The notes beneath the pieces were generated by a model. It was not told where the DNA came from, did not search any database, and was given only the letters and a program-made list of their open reading frames with translations. This document shows, piece after piece, positions 53,516 to 63,205 of a stretch of DNA of 64,000 nt. Position 1 is the stretch's first letter. Every line of letters begins with the position of its first letter. Source of the DNA: an uncultured Tenacibaculum sp. (lineage in GTDB: Bacteria > Bacteroidota > Bacteroidia > Flavobacteriales > Flavobacteriaceae); the NCBI GenBank assembly GCA_947504185.1, contig CANNGJ010000004.1, positions 111,358 to 175,357 of the forward strand. The letters run 5' to 3'. The position numbers and the translations under genes are program-made.

Positions 53516-53542
53516 TGTCTACTCTAGTAAGGATTTTCGACT
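53516..53542 (-). promoter_or_regulatory. Conserved leader element before peptide C (possible cis-acting RNA)
   Basis: On the minus strand AGTCGAAAATCCTTA then CTAGAGTAGACA, 24 bases before the ATG. It aligns with the copy before peptide B across about 25 bases with two short gaps. Confidence 0.6.
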
Positions 53543-53566
53543 AGCTCCTTGGGCTAACTTTTAAAG

Positions 53567-53611
53567 GTTAACACGGTCAAAAGTATATTTTAAGTTAAAC
53601 TCATAGTTAAC
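53567..53611 (-). promoter_or_regulatory. Promoter of the peptide C unit with two GTTAAC sites
   Basis: The -7 box TACTTTTG (53578-53585, minus strand) is flanked by palindromic GTTAAC at 53567-53572 and 53606-53611. The -33 region lacks TTTG, as expected for an activator-dependent promoter. The divergent response regulator is the natural candidate for binding. Confidence 0.45.
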
Positions 53612-53633
53612 GGTTTTCCGTGATTTTAAATAG

Positions 53634-53655
53634 GTAAATATTTATCGATATTTAC
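53634..53655. promoter_or_regulatory. Dyad upstream of the histidine kinase gene
   Basis: GTAAATAT (53634-53641), six bases, ATATTTAC (53648-53655): perfect eight-base arms, 13 bases before the kinase ATG. Possible operator, or a hairpin in the short leader. Confidence 0.5.
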
Positions 53656-53668
53656 TGAAATTTTTCAA

Positions 53669-55585
53669 ATGAATTATAAAGTGAAATTGTTATTAATTTT
53701 CTTTTTATTTTTAACTAAAATTGTTGGTGCTCAAAACAATAAAGAAAGGTTATATGATAAAATATGGGAGGAAATAGATAAGGGTAATTATGATAAAGGG
53801 CTTCTCTTAAATGATTCTTTGTTTAAATTATCAAATAAAAACGAAGATGTTGAGTATTATCATAAGGCATTAAACATGAAAGGAAACCTGTATTACTTAA
53901 AAGATGAATATACTCAAGCCAAAAAAATAATAGAAAAAAATTTAAAAGAAATCCATCGAATAAAAAAAACATCTTTAAAAAGCTCTTTATTAATACAGGG
54001 TATGACTGTTTTGGGGCTCACTTATTTAGCAACTGGTGAATTCGAAATGTCTATTAATTTTTTTTACAAAGCATTAGAATTAGCAGAAAAAAATAATGAT
54101 GAAGGCATATCTTTGTCTTTAAAGAAAAGAATAGCAGGTGTGTTATCAAACTTGAAAGAATATGACCAAGCTAGAGAATATTATTTTGAAATAATAAAAG
54201 TGGCTAAAGAGTCAGATGAAGGTCCCTATAATTTAAGTTCTGTATATGAAAACTTAGCTCTTACTTATTTTTCAGAAGATAATTCAATACAAGCAGAAAA
54301 GTATATGCTTTTAGCCGAGGTTGGACTTATTAAAGAGAACAAAGAAAGCTTGCGTATATTTTTTCAAAATTTTAGTGCGATACTATTTAAGAGGAAAAAA
54401 CTAACTAAATCTTTAAATTACGCATTAAAAGCGTTTGAAATTTCAAAAGAGATACAAAAGAGTGGTAGTAGATCAGAGATTGAAATGCATAATAACTTAG
54501 CTGCTATATATCAGGTATTGGATAGTGTAAAAAAAAGTAAATATCATTTAAATATAGCAGACTCTTTAAACGAAAAAATAAATTCATTAGTATTCAAAAG
54601 TCAAATTAGTGATGGAGTATCAATTACCTATGAAGAATTGAAAGATTATAAAAATGCATTGAGAGTTTTGAAAAAACATATAAGTTTTAATGACTCACTT
54701 TTTAATACAGAACGTTCTAAAATTACTCAAGAGATAAAAACCCAATACGAGACTTCTAAAAAAGAAGCAGAAATTATTTATCAAAAAAAAATGGTAAATG
54801 AGCATAAAAAACAAAAATATTTATTAGGAATACTAGGAGTCTTTTTAATAGGTTTGTTAGGATTTGGTATTTATATATATAAAGAGCGTTTAAAGACACA
54901 AAAAAAAATGTTTGTAAATCAAAATGAATTAAATGAACAAAAAGTTAATAGTTTGATTGAATCACAAAAACTGCAAAGTATTCAAGACTATGTTGACGGC
55001 CAAAACAATGAGCGAGAAAGAATAGCTGGAGATTTACATGATGGTATTGGAGGGGATTTAATTGCAATTAAAATGAAACTAGAAAAGCTTTATGAAGAAC
55101 AACCCCAGGAAATAAAAAGCATTTTGCTTAGTATGGAAAGAACTTATGATGAAGTACGTAACCTTTCTCATGATTTAGTTTCAAAAAATGCTAGCCTATA
55201 TCGATTTACCGAAATGTTAATCCAGTTTATTGATTTTTCGATAAATAAAGGAGTAGTTGTTAAATGTAACTTTTATCCTAAAGATGAGTTAAATAAACTT
55301 TCAGAGGATGTACAACATGCTATTTACAGAATTTTACAAGAATTAATAACAAATTTTAATAAACATGCTGAAGGAACAAATGTTTTTATAAATATTACCA
55401 AACATGAAAATGGAAAAATAAACTTAATGATTGAGGATAATGGTAAAGGATTTGATGTGAATAATGAAAAAAGAGGAATTGGTTTAGAAAGTATTAAAAA
55501 GAGAGTTTTTAAGCATAACGGCAGTGTTTTTATTGAGTCTACTCCAAATAAAGGAACTGTAATTAATATTGATATAAATGATTAG
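53669..55585 (+). CDS. TPR-containing sensor histidine kinase (NarL/DesK type)
   Basis: 638 residues. Signal peptide (ends near VGAQ), about six TPR-like repeats outside the membrane (about 30-370), one transmembrane segment (about 385-404), a HisKA_3 dimer domain with His457 in ERIAGDLHDGIGG, and a HATPase domain ending with EDNGKGFDV and RGIGLESIKKRV. This is the usual Bacteroidota sensor that pairs with a LuxR-type regulator. The TPR region may sense a peptide or protein. It is divergent from the peptide C unit and 44 bases upstream of the regulator gene. Confidence 0.93.
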   Translation: MNYKVKLLLIFFLFLTKIVGAQNNKERLYDKIWEEIDKGNYDKGLLLNDSLFKLSNKNEDVEYYHKALNMKGNLYYLKDEYTQAKKIIEKNLKEIHRIKKTSLKSSLLIQGMTVLGLTYLATGEFEMSINFFYKALELAEKNNDEGISLSLKKRIAGVLSNLKEYDQAREYYFEIIKVAKESDEGPYNLSSVYENLALTYFSEDNSIQAEKYMLLAEVGLIKENKESLRIFFQNFSAILFKRKKLTKSLNYALKAFEISKEIQKSGSRSEIEMHNNLAAIYQVLDSVKKSKYHLNIADSLNEKINSLVFKSQISDGVSITYEELKDYKNALRVLKKHISFNDSLFNTERSKITQEIKTQYETSKKEAEIIYQKKMVNEHKKQKYLLGILGVFLIGLLGFGIYIYKERLKTQKKMFVNQNELNEQKVNSLIESQKLQSIQDYVDGQNNERERIAGDLHDGIGGDLIAIKMKLEKLYEEQPQEIKSILLSMERTYDEVRNLSHDLVSKNASLYRFTEMLIQFIDFSINKGVVVKCNFYPKDELNKLSEDVQHAIYRILQELITNFNKHAEGTNVFINITKHENGKINLMIEDNGKGFDVNNEKRGIGLESIKKRVFKHNGSVFIESTPNKGTVINIDIND

Positions 55586-55629
55586 ATAGATTGAATTAAT
55601 TATGTGTTTTTTGTGTAAAAAGAGATATT

Positions 55630-56283
55630 ATGAGAGAAAAGGATAAAAAAAAAGCAATTAAATTAATTATTGTTGATGATCATCAGATGTTTCTAGAAGG
55701 GATATCAGCTCTTATAGAAAACAATGATGATATTAAAATTATAGGAATAGCTAAAAATGGAGTTGAAGGACTTTTGTTATTAAAAAAAGAACAGCCTGAT
55801 ATTGTTTTAACAGATATAGAGATGCCTAATATGGGAGGTTTGGATTTTGCAAAAAAAATAAAATCGATAAACCCATCCATAAAAATAATTGCTTTAACAG
55901 CACATTGTAATGGTACTATAATTGATAAAGTAAGAAGAACTAAGATTGATGGTTATCTGTATAAGAAAACTGGAAGAATGGAATTGTTAAATGCTATTTA
56001 TAGTGTATATAATGGCTATGGATATTATTCTTTAGAAACAATGGAAATGATGAGGAATAGTTTATTAAGTAGTGATTTAAATAATGAGGTTATAAACTTA
56101 AGTCCTAGAGAAAAAGAGGTTTTAAAATTGATTTGTAAGGAGAAAAAAACATCAAAGATAGCAGAAGAGTTACATATTTCTGTAAATACAGTTGAAAGTC
56201 ATAGAAAAAACTTAATGCGTAAGCTTGGAGCAAAAAATATGATTGGCTTGGTAAAGTACGCAATTAATAATAATATGACTTAA
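55630..56283 (+). CDS. NarL/LuxR-type response regulator
   Basis: 217 residues. Receiver domain with acidic pocket (IIVDDHQMF), phosphoacceptor Asp62 in LTDIEMPNMGG and the conserved lysine in YLYKKTG. The C-terminal LuxR helix-turn-helix (about 153-210) reads LSPREKEVLKLICKEKKTSKIAEELHISVNTVESHR-like. It is the partner of the upstream kinase and a plausible activator of the peptide/terpene-like locus. Followed by a strong terminator. Confidence 0.95.
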   Translation: MREKDKKKAIKLIIVDDHQMFLEGISALIENNDDIKIIGIAKNGVEGLLLLKKEQPDIVLTDIEMPNMGGLDFAKKIKSINPSIKIIALTAHCNGTIIDKVRRTKIDGYLYKKTGRMELLNAIYSVYNGYGYYSLETMEMMRNSLLSSDLNNEVINLSPREKEVLKLICKEKKTSKIAEELHISVNTVESHRKNLMRKLGAKNMIGLVKYAINNNMT

Positions 56284-56301
56284 TTAAGAACCTTTTATCT
56301 A

Positions 56302-56337
56302 AAAACAAAAGCTCGGGAATTCCCGAGCTTTTGTTTT
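56302..56337. terminator. Bidirectional terminator between the response regulator and secA
   Basis: Perfect palindrome AAAACAAAAGCTCGGGAA followed by its complement, with a T run to 56340. Confidence 0.92.
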
Positions 56338-56354
56338 TTTATTATTATAGAAAA

Positions 56355-59300
56355 TTACTTGTTATATAATACCCAAGTACCTTTTTCTAATAAAGGAATT
56401 GCTTGTTTGTATTTAACTTCTTTTTCTTCTCCAGACATTACATTTTTAATAGTAACTTTTTCGTTACGACCAATTTTTGGTTGATCGCGAACAATTGTTT
56501 CAACAACCTGCTGCTCTTGCGTTTGCTGATTACGAGCACTATTCATAGCTTGTTGTGTTGAGTTTTGAACTTCGTCTTTACGAGTGTCGAATTGCTCACG
56601 TTTTTGTTCACGAGCTTCAGATACCTGAGAAGCATCTTGACTAGGTAATTGACCTTTAAATAAGAACGATAATACTTCTTTATTTACTTTGTCAATTGTT
56701 TCTTGGAACAATTCAAAAGCTTCAAACTTATAAATTAATAAAGGGTCTTTTTGCTCGTACGTAGCGTTTTGAACGGTTTGTTTTAACTCATCCATTTTAC
56801 GTAAATGATCTTTCCAGTTTTCATCAACAATAGATAATGTGATGTTTTTTTCAAAATCATTTACTAATGATTTTCCTTCAGATTCGTAAGCTTCTTTTAA
56901 GTTAGTAACAACTTGTAAAGTTTTAACACCATCAGTAAAAGGAACTACAATACGTTCGTAGCGATCCCCTTCAGTTTCAAAAACATTTTTAATTACAGGA
57001 AAAGCATTATGTGCATGTCTTTCGGTGTCATTTTTATAATGATCTGTAACAATTACGTATAATTTATCTGTTAACTCTTCTTCGGTTAATTGATTAAATT
57101 CTTCTTCAGAAAAAGGAGAAGTCATTGATGAAAAACGAATTAATTCGAACTCAAAGTTCTTGTAATCGCTATTCATTTTATTTTGCTTTACAATTGAACT
57201 ACAAGTATCATAAATCATATTTGCAATATCAATTTGTAAACGCTGACCATCTAATGCATGACGACGACGTTTGTAAACAAACTCACGTTGTGCATTCATA
57301 ATATCATCATATTCTAATAAACGCTTACGAACACCAAAGTTATTTTCTTCTACTTTCTTTTGTGCTCTTTCAATAGATTTAGAAATCATAGAATGCTGAA
57401 TTACTTCACCTTCTTGTAATCCCATTCTATCCATCATTTTTGCAATTCTGTCAGAACCAAATAAACGCATCAAGTTGTCATCTAAAGCAACGTAGAATTG
57501 AGAAGAACCTACATCTCCTTGACGACCAGCACGACCACGTAACTGACGGTCTACACGACGAGAATCATGACGTTCTGTACCAACAATAGCTAAACCACCA
57601 TTAGCTTTTACTTCGTCTGATAATTTAATATCGGTACCACGACCAGCCATGTTTGTTGCAATTGTTACAACTCCTGGCTTACCAGCTTCGGCAACTACAT
57701 CTGCTTCACGCTTGTGTAATTTTGCATTTAATATGTTATGTGGAATCTTACGCATTTGTAACATTCTACCTAATAATTCTGATATTTCTACAGATGTTGT
57801 TCCAATTAAAACTGGACGACCAGCTTTTGATAGTTCAACAACATCTTCAATTACTGCATTGTATTTTTCACGAGTAGTTTTGTAAACTAAATCTTGTTTA
57901 TCATCTCTCTGAATTGGTCTGTTAGTAGGAATTTCAACAACATCTAATTTGTAGATTTCCCAAAATTCACCAGCTTCTGTAATCGCAGTACCTGTCATAC
58001 CAGATAATTTACGATACATTCTAAAATAGTTTTGTAAAGTAACAGTAGCAAAGGTTTGCGTTGCATCTTCAATCTTTACATCTTCTTTTGCTTCGATTGC
58101 TTGGTGTAAACCGTCAGAGTAACGACGACCGTCCATAATACGACCAGTTTGCTCATCAACAATCATTACTTTATTATCCATTACAACATATTCAACATCT
58201 TTTTCAAAAACAGTATATGCTTTTAAAAGTTGATTCATTGTATGGATTCGTTCGCTCTTTACACTAAAGTCACGATATAATTCTTCTTTTTGATTTGCCT
58301 TATCTTCTGGAGTATCATCACTGTTGTCAATTTTACCAACAATTACACTAATGTCTGGTAAAACAAAGAATGTGTTGTTTTGTGTCTTTTCAGATAAATG
58401 CCCAATACCTTTGTCGGTTAAATCAATCTGATTATTTTTTTCTTCAACAGTGAACCATAATTCTGCGTCTACTTCAGGCATTAACTTATTGTTATCCTGC
58501 ATGTAGAAGTTTTCAGTTTTTTGAAGAATTTGTTTAATTCCTTCTTGTGATAAAAACTTAATTAATGCTTTGTTTTTTGGAAGTCCACGATAAACTCTTA
58601 ATAATAAGAAACCACCTTCTTTATCATCGCCAGCTTTTAATAAGGCTTTTGCTTCTGCTAAAACACCTACTAAATATTTGTTTTGTAGCGATACTAAATC
58701 AGCTACTAAAGGTTTTAATTCATTAAATTCATGACGATCACCTTGTGGTACTGGTCCAGAAATAATTAAAGGTGTACGAGCATCATCAACTAATACAGAA
58801 TCTACTTCATCAATAATTGCATAGTTAGGGGCGCGTTGTACTAAATCTTCTTTAGAAGAAGCCATATTATCACGTAAATAATCGAAACCAAATTCGTTAT
58901 TTGTTCCGTAAGTAATATCTGCATTATATGCCTTTCTACGCGCTTCTGAATTTGGTTGGTGGAAATCAATACAATCTGTACTTAATCCATGAAACTCAAA
59001 AATAGGAGCCATCCACGCGCGGTCACGTTTTGCTAAGTAATCATTTACTGTAACTACGTGTACACCATTACCACTTAGGGCATTTAAGTAAACAGGTAAA
59101 GTAGATACTAATGTTTTACCTTCTCCTGTCATCATTTCAGCAATTTTACCTTGATGTAAAACAGATCCACCAATTAATTGTACATCATAATGAATCATGT
59201 CCCAAGTAACTTCTTTACCGGCAGCATCCCAAGAATTCGCCCAAAAAGCTTTGTCACCTTCTAAAGAGATATGTTCTCTTGTTGCAGATAACTCTCTATC

Positions 59301-59705
59301 GAAAGCAGTGGCAGTAACTTCAATTTCGTTATTTTTAGTAAAACGCTTTGCTGTTTCTTTTACTAATGCAAAAGCTTCAGGCATAATATCTAATAAAACA
59401 GCTTCTGAAGCTTCATAAGCTTCGTCTTTAAGTCTATCTACTTCTGCATAAATTTCTTCTTGACGATCAATATCGGCAGTTAAAGCTTCTTCTTCAAGAG
59501 TTACAATATTTTCGTTAAAAGCTTTTGTTGCTTCTTTAATTTTTGATTTAAATTCGATTGTTTTTGCTCGTAATTCATCATTCGATAAATTGCTTAATGA
59601 ATTTTCAAAAGATTGTACTTTTTCAACAATCGGCTGTAGAGTTTTTAGGTCTTTTTGTTGTTTGTCTCCAACAAATAGTTTTAGAATCGAATTTAAAACG
59701 CTCAT
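56355..59705 (-). CDS. secA: Preprotein translocase ATPase SecA
   Basis: 1116 residues, the long form found in Bacteroidota. Nucleotide-binding region with [17 protein letters not shown] (Walker A, about residue 190), [19 protein letters not shown], and [11 protein letters not shown] plus [11 protein letters not shown] in the second motor domain. A long insert (about 330-470) follows the first motor part. The C-terminus lacks the usual cysteine-rich zinc motif and ends in [14 protein letters not shown]. It drives Sec-dependent export. Confidence 0.98.
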   Translation of the reverse strand: MSVLNSILKLFVGDKQQKDLKTLQPIVEKVQSFENSLSNLSNDELRAKTIEFKSKIKEATKAFNENIVTLEEEALTADIDRQEEIYAEVDRLKDEAYEASEAVLLDIMPEAFALVKETAKRFTKNNEIEVTATAFDRELSATREHISLEGDKAFWANSWDAAGKEVTWDMIHYDVQLIGGSVLHQGKIAEMMTGEGKTLVSTLPVYLNALSGNGVHVVTVNDYLAKRDRAWMAPIFEFHGLSTDCIDFHQPNSEARRKAYNADITYGTNNEFGFDYLRDNMASSKEDLVQRAPNYAIIDEVDSVLVDDARTPLIISGPVPQGDRHEFNELKPLVADLVSLQNKYLVGVLAEAKALLKAGDDKEGGFLLLRVYRGLPKNKALIKFLSQEGIKQILQKTENFYMQDNNKLMPEVDAELWFTVEEKNNQIDLTDKGIGHLSEKTQNNTFFVLPDISVIVGKIDNSDDTPEDKANQKEELYRDFSVKSERIHTMNQLLKAYTVFEKDVEYVVMDNKVMIVDEQTGRIMDGRRYSDGLHQAIEAKEDVKIEDATQTFATVTLQNYFRMYRKLSGMTGTAITEAGEFWEIYKLDVVEIPTNRPIQRDDKQDLVYKTTREKYNAVIEDVVELSKAGRPVLIGTTSVEISELLGRMLQMRKIPHNILNAKLHKREADVVAEAGKPGVVTIATNMAGRGTDIKLSDEVKANGGLAIVGTERHDSRRVDRQLRGRAGRQGDVGSSQFYVALDDNLMRLFGSDRIAKMMDRMGLQEGEVIQHSMISKSIERAQKKVEENNFGVRKRLLEYDDIMNAQREFVYKRRRHALDGQRLQIDIANMIYDTCSSIVKQNKMNSDYKNFEFELIRFSSMTSPFSEEEFNQLTEEELTDKLYVIVTDHYKNDTERHAHNAFPVIKNVFETEGDRYERIVVPFTDGVKTLQVVTNLKEAYESEGKSLVNDFEKNITLSIVDENWKDHLRKMDELKQTVQNATYEQKDPLLIYKFEAFELFQETIDKVNKEVLSFLFKGQLPSQDASQVSEAREQKREQFDTRKDEVQNSTQQAMNSARNQQTQEQQVVETIVRDQPKIGRNEKVTIKNVMSGEEKEVKYKQAIPLLEKGTWVLYNK

Positions 59706-59791
59706 CTGTAAAATATTGTTTTGTAGCTGATTAAGTGTTAGTTAACCAGTTTTTATATATGTATAATTTTGGTGCTTAAAAGTAAGCAAAA

Positions 59792-59817
59792 AAAAAGCCT
59801 CTTAAAAGAGACTTTTT
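59792..59817 (-). terminator. Terminator of the DUF2795 gene
   Basis: AAAAAGCCTCTT pairs with AAGAGACTTTTT with one mismatch; A run on the plus strand gives a T run on the minus strand. Confidence 0.75.
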
Positions 59818-59830
59818 ATTATTGTATTAG

Positions 59831-60052
59831 TTAGTATTCGTCTTCGTTCCAAAGATAATCTTCTTCGGTTGGATAATCGGGCCAAATTTCGATTATCGAG
59901 TCATATGAGTCACCTTCATCTTCAATATCCTGTAAGTTCTCAACAACTTCTAAAGGAGCTCCTGTACGAATTGCGTAATCAATTAATTCGTCTTTTGTTG
60001 CAGGCCATGGTGCATCTGCTAAATATGATGCTAATTCAAGTGTCCAATACAT
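59831..60052 (-). CDS. DUF2795-family protein
   Basis: 73 residues, very acidic C-terminus. The core (LASYLADAPWPATKDELIDYAIRTGAPLEVVENLQDI) matches the DUF2795 family, whose role is unknown; the tail is rich in Asp, Glu, Tyr and Trp. A TATTTTTG box (60080-60087) lies 27 bases upstream. The gene sits alone between two terminator-like regions. Confidence 0.88.
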   Translation of the reverse strand: MYWTLELASYLADAPWPATKDELIDYAIRTGAPLEVVENLQDIEDEGDSYDSIIEIWPDYPTEEDYLWNEDEY

Positions 60053-60151
60053 TTCTTTATCTGTTTAATAAGATTTTGGCAAAAATAATTTTTTTTTCCA
60101 AAAAGTCAAGTTTTTTTTAAAAAATGTGATATCAATAAAAAAAGAACTTTG

Positions 60152-60724
60152 TTAATATTTCTCAGGAATCCATTTAATTTCCTCAGCTTGTAAGTTTTGG
60201 GTCAATTTTCGTGCCAGTACAAAAAGGTAGTCAGAAAGTCGGTTTAAGTACATTAAAACATTGTTGTTAACCTCTTCTTCTTCGTTTAAAGCGACAGCTA
60301 AACGTTCCGCTCTACGGCATACGCAACGTGCAATGTGACAGAATGACACCGTTTGATGACCGCCAGGTAAAATGAAATGAGTCATTTGTGGAAGGGTTGT
60401 GTTCATGGTGTCAATCTCATTTTCTAAAAACTGAATTGAAGGATCATCAATTTTATAAATGTTTAAACGTTCTTTTCCACTTTTTAAAGTTTCTTTTTCA
60501 GGAGGAGTTGCTAACATAGCTCCAAGTGTAAATAAATCACTCTGAATTTTATTTAATGATTTTTTTGTACTGTCATCAATTTTTTGATCTCGAATTAAGC
60601 CAATATATGAATTCAATTCATCTACTGTACCGTAACTTTCGATTCTTAAATGATGTTTTGGGACTCTTGTACCTCCAAAGAGAGCGGTTGTTCCTTTGTC
60701 ACCGGTTTTGGTATATATTTTCAT
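60152..60724 (-). CDS. Cob(I)yrinic acid a,c-diamide adenosyltransferase (PduO-type)
   Basis: 190 residues. The N-terminal ATP loop MKIYTKTGDKGTTALFGGTRV, then RIESYGTVDELNSYIGL and the C-terminal RCVCRRAERLAVAL and LNRLSDYLFVLAR are diagnostic. It adenosylates cobalamin in the cytosol, presumably for B12-dependent enzymes such as methylmalonyl-CoA mutase elsewhere. Seven bases after the thioesterase gene. Confidence 0.96.
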   Translation of the reverse strand: MKIYTKTGDKGTTALFGGTRVPKHHLRIESYGTVDELNSYIGLIRDQKIDDSTKKSLNKIQSDLFTLGAMLATPPEKETLKSGKERLNIYKIDDPSIQFLENEIDTMNTTLPQMTHFILPGGHQTVSFCHIARCVCRRAERLAVALNEEEEVNNNVLMYLNRLSDYLFVLARKLTQNLQAEEIKWIPEKY

Positions 60725-60731
60725 TTAATTT

Positions 60732-61139
60732 TTATAAAGTTAGTTTGTTTACTTTTTCTAAAATATAATTAGGACAGCGCATTGGTTTTTTTGTTTCGCT
60801 GTTGATAAAAGCTAAAATGGTGTTGCCAGTGCAAATTAACTCATTGTTTTGGTTGATAATTTCATAGTCGAATTCAATCTTAACTGAAGGTGTTTTTTTT
60901 AAATAAGTTGTAATAGTTAATTCATCATCGTACAGGGCAGATTTTTTAAAATTACAAGATAATGAAATAACAGGAAGCATAATGCCTGTTTTTTCCATAT
61001 ATTTGTACGTAACACCCATAGAACGTAGCCATTCGGTTCGTCCTATCTCGAAAAATTGAGCATAATTTCCGTGGTAAACCACTCCCATTTGGTCAGTTTC
61101 TGAATATCTTACTCGTATAGAGGTATTGTATTTTTGCAA
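60732..61139 (-). CDS. Hotdog-fold acyl-CoA thioesterase
   Basis: 135 residues of the YbgC/4-hydroxybenzoyl-CoA thioesterase type. The catalytic aspartate is in RYSETDQMGVVYHGNYAQFFEIGRTEW, where Asp16 lies in the Tyr/Asp motif. Substrate acyl group unknown. Confidence 0.92.
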   Translation of the reverse strand: MQKYNTSIRVRYSETDQMGVVYHGNYAQFFEIGRTEWLRSMGVTYKYMEKTGIMLPVISLSCNFKKSALYDDELTITTYLKKTPSVKIEFDYEIINQNNELICTGNTILAFINSETKKPMRCPNYILEKVNKLTL

Positions 61140-61243
61140 AGCTTAATTTTTATTTTAATGCTTTAACGATACGTAAAAAATAATTAATAATCAATAGTAA
61201 TTTGATTTTTTTATACTGAATTTTATTCACACTTTTGTTGACC

Positions 61244-61259
61244 CAGACAGAGATGTCTG
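61244..61259 (+). promoter_or_regulatory. Hairpin in the dnaA upstream region
   Basis: CAGACA-GAGA-TGTCTG, a perfect six-base stem with a GNRA-type loop, 54 bases before the dnaA ATG in an otherwise AT-rich gap of 173 bp. It may lie in the message leader. No other gene or DnaA-box cluster is seen in this gap. Confidence 0.45.
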
Positions 61260-61312
61260 AAGTCCCCAAAAATCTGAACAAAAAATAACATATTTAATAG
61301 TTTTTAACCCAA

Positions 61313-62737
61313 ATGACTAAAACTGCTGATTCAGTTTGGATGGAATGCTTGTCTTTTATAAAAGACAATATTAAACCCCAAGCATACAAAACTTGGTTTG
61401 AACCGATAAAACCGATAAAACTAGCTGGCGAAGCACTAACAATACAAGTGCCAAGTGAGTTCTTTTATGAATGGTTAGAGGAGCATTATATTAAGTTGTT
61501 AAGAGTAGCTTTAGTAAGAGAATTAGGTGCTGACGCAAAATTGGTTTACGATGTGCGTATGCAAAATAAATACAGCAGTAATAGTCCGCAAACTGTAAAG
61601 CGACCTAGTTCTAATCGTAATCCATTAAAACCACAAAAAGTAACAATTCCTTTAGAGTCTAAAAGAGAGTTGAAAAACCCTTTTGTAATACCTGGATTGC
61701 AGAAGGTTAAAATTGAATCACAATTAAACCCTAATTATAATTTTGTAAATTTTGTAGAAGGAGATTCTAATCGTTTAGCGCGTTCAGCAGGAATGGCGGT
61801 TGCAAATAAACCTGGAGGAACATCGTTTAACCCGTTGTTAATTTATGGAGGAGTAGGTTTGGGAAAAACACACTTATCTCATGCAATTGGAGTAGAGATA
61901 AAAGATAAATATCCAGATAAAACAGTTTTATATATTTCTTCAGAGAAATTTACACAACAATTTATCGATTCAGTAAAATCAAATACTAGAAATGATTTTA
62001 TTCATTTTTATCAAATGATTGATGTGTTGATTATTGATGATGTGCAGTTTTTGTCTGGTAAAGCAGGAACACAAGATGTGTTCTTTCATATATTTAATCA
62101 CTTACATCAAAATGGTAAGCAAGTAATTTTAACTTCTGATAAAGCACCTGTTGATATGCAGGATATTGAACAGCGTTTGTTATCTCGTTTTAAATGGGGA
62201 TTATCGGCAGAATTACAAGCACCAGATTTTGAAACGCGTATTTCTATTCTTCAAAATAAGTTATATAGAGATGGTGTTGAAATGCCAGAAGAAATTGTAG
62301 AGTATATTGCTAAGAATATTAAATCTAACGTTCGTGAGCTTGAAGGTGTAATTATTTCAATGATTGCGCAAGCTTCTTTTAATAGAAAAGAATTTACGAT
62401 TGAGTTAGCAAAACAAATTGTAGATAAATTCGTTAAGAATACTAAGAAAGAAATTTCGATAGATTATATTCAAAAAGTAGTATCTAAGTATTTCGATATG
62501 GATGTAGCTACTTTACAGTCTAAAACAAGAAAAAGACATATTGTACAGGCGCGTCAATTAGCAATGTATTTTGCTAAACGTATGACAAAATCGTCACTAG
62601 CAAGTATAGGGAGTCAAATAGGTAAAAGAGATCACGCTACTGTATTACATGCTTGTAAAACTGTTGATAACTTAACAGAAACTGATAAACAATTTAAAAA
62701 GTACGTTGAAGATTTAAGGAAGAAGTTAACCTTATAA
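61313..62737 (+). CDS. dnaA: Chromosomal replication initiator DnaA
   Basis: 474 residues. Domain I at the N-terminus (WMECLSFIKDNIKPQAYKTWFEP), a variable linker, the AAA domain with GGVGLGKTHLSHAIG (Walker A, about 180-194) and VLIIDDVQFLSGK, and domain IV with the DnaA signature GKRDHATVLHACKTV (about 442-456). It opens the replication origin. Followed by two overlapping small-enzyme genes on the same strand. Confidence 0.99.
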   Translation: MTKTADSVWMECLSFIKDNIKPQAYKTWFEPIKPIKLAGEALTIQVPSEFFYEWLEEHYIKLLRVALVRELGADAKLVYDVRMQNKYSSNSPQTVKRPSSNRNPLKPQKVTIPLESKRELKNPFVIPGLQKVKIESQLNPNYNFVNFVEGDSNRLARSAGMAVANKPGGTSFNPLLIYGGVGLGKTHLSHAIGVEIKDKYPDKTVLYISSEKFTQQFIDSVKSNTRNDFIHFYQMIDVLIIDDVQFLSGKAGTQDVFFHIFNHLHQNGKQVILTSDKAPVDMQDIEQRLLSRFKWGLSAELQAPDFETRISILQNKLYRDGVEMPEEIVEYIAKNIKSNVRELEGVIISMIAQASFNRKEFTIELAKQIVDKFVKNTKKEISIDYIQKVVSKYFDMDVATLQSKTRKRHIVQARQLAMYFAKRMTKSSLASIGSQIGKRDHATVLHACKTVDNLTETDKQFKKYVEDLRKKLTL

Positions 62738-62746
62738 TAGTTAATC

Positions 62747-63205
62747 ATGAAAAAAATACTAATGGTTTGTTTAGGGAACATTTGTCGTTCGCCTTTAGCC
62801 GAAGGTATTTTACAATCGAAATTATCTTCTGAGAATTACTTTGTGGATTCTGCAGGTACTGCAGGTTATCATGTAGGAGAATTACCAGATAAAAGATCAA
62901 TAGAAGTAGGGTTGAAATACGGAATTGATATTACTAATCAACGATCAAGAAAATTTACCAAATCAGATTTTAAAGAATTCGATTTAATTTTTGCTATGGA
63001 TGAAAGTAATTATCAGAACATTGCTGTAATGTCTGATGATGAGGCTGATATTCAAAAAGTGAAAATGATTTTGAATGAAATTTATCCTAATGAAAATAGG
63101 AATGTACCTGATCCGTATTATGGAGGAGATCAAGGTTTTAAAAATGTATATAGAATGTTAGATGAAGCATGTAATGTAGTTGCTTCAAAATTAGAGAACG
63201 AATGA
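62747..63205 (+). CDS. Low-molecular-weight protein-tyrosine phosphatase
   Basis: 152 residues. The P-loop CLGNICRSPLAEG (Cys8, Arg14) is at the N-terminus and the acid loop VPDPYYGGDQGF (with the general acid Asp) near the C-terminus. Nine bases after dnaA, four-base overlap with the next gene. Confidence 0.96.
   Translation: MKKILMVCLGNICRSPLAEGILQSKLSSENYFVDSAGTAGYHVGELPDKRSIEVGLKYGIDITNQRSRKFTKSDFKEFDLIFAMDESNYQNIAVMSDDEADIQKVKMILNEIYPNENRNVPDPYYGGDQGFKNVYRMLDEACNVVASKLENE

Noticed and set aside
61140..61312. Region upstream of dnaA as replication origin
   Set aside because: AT-rich, but no cluster of DnaA boxes was seen in the 173 bp.
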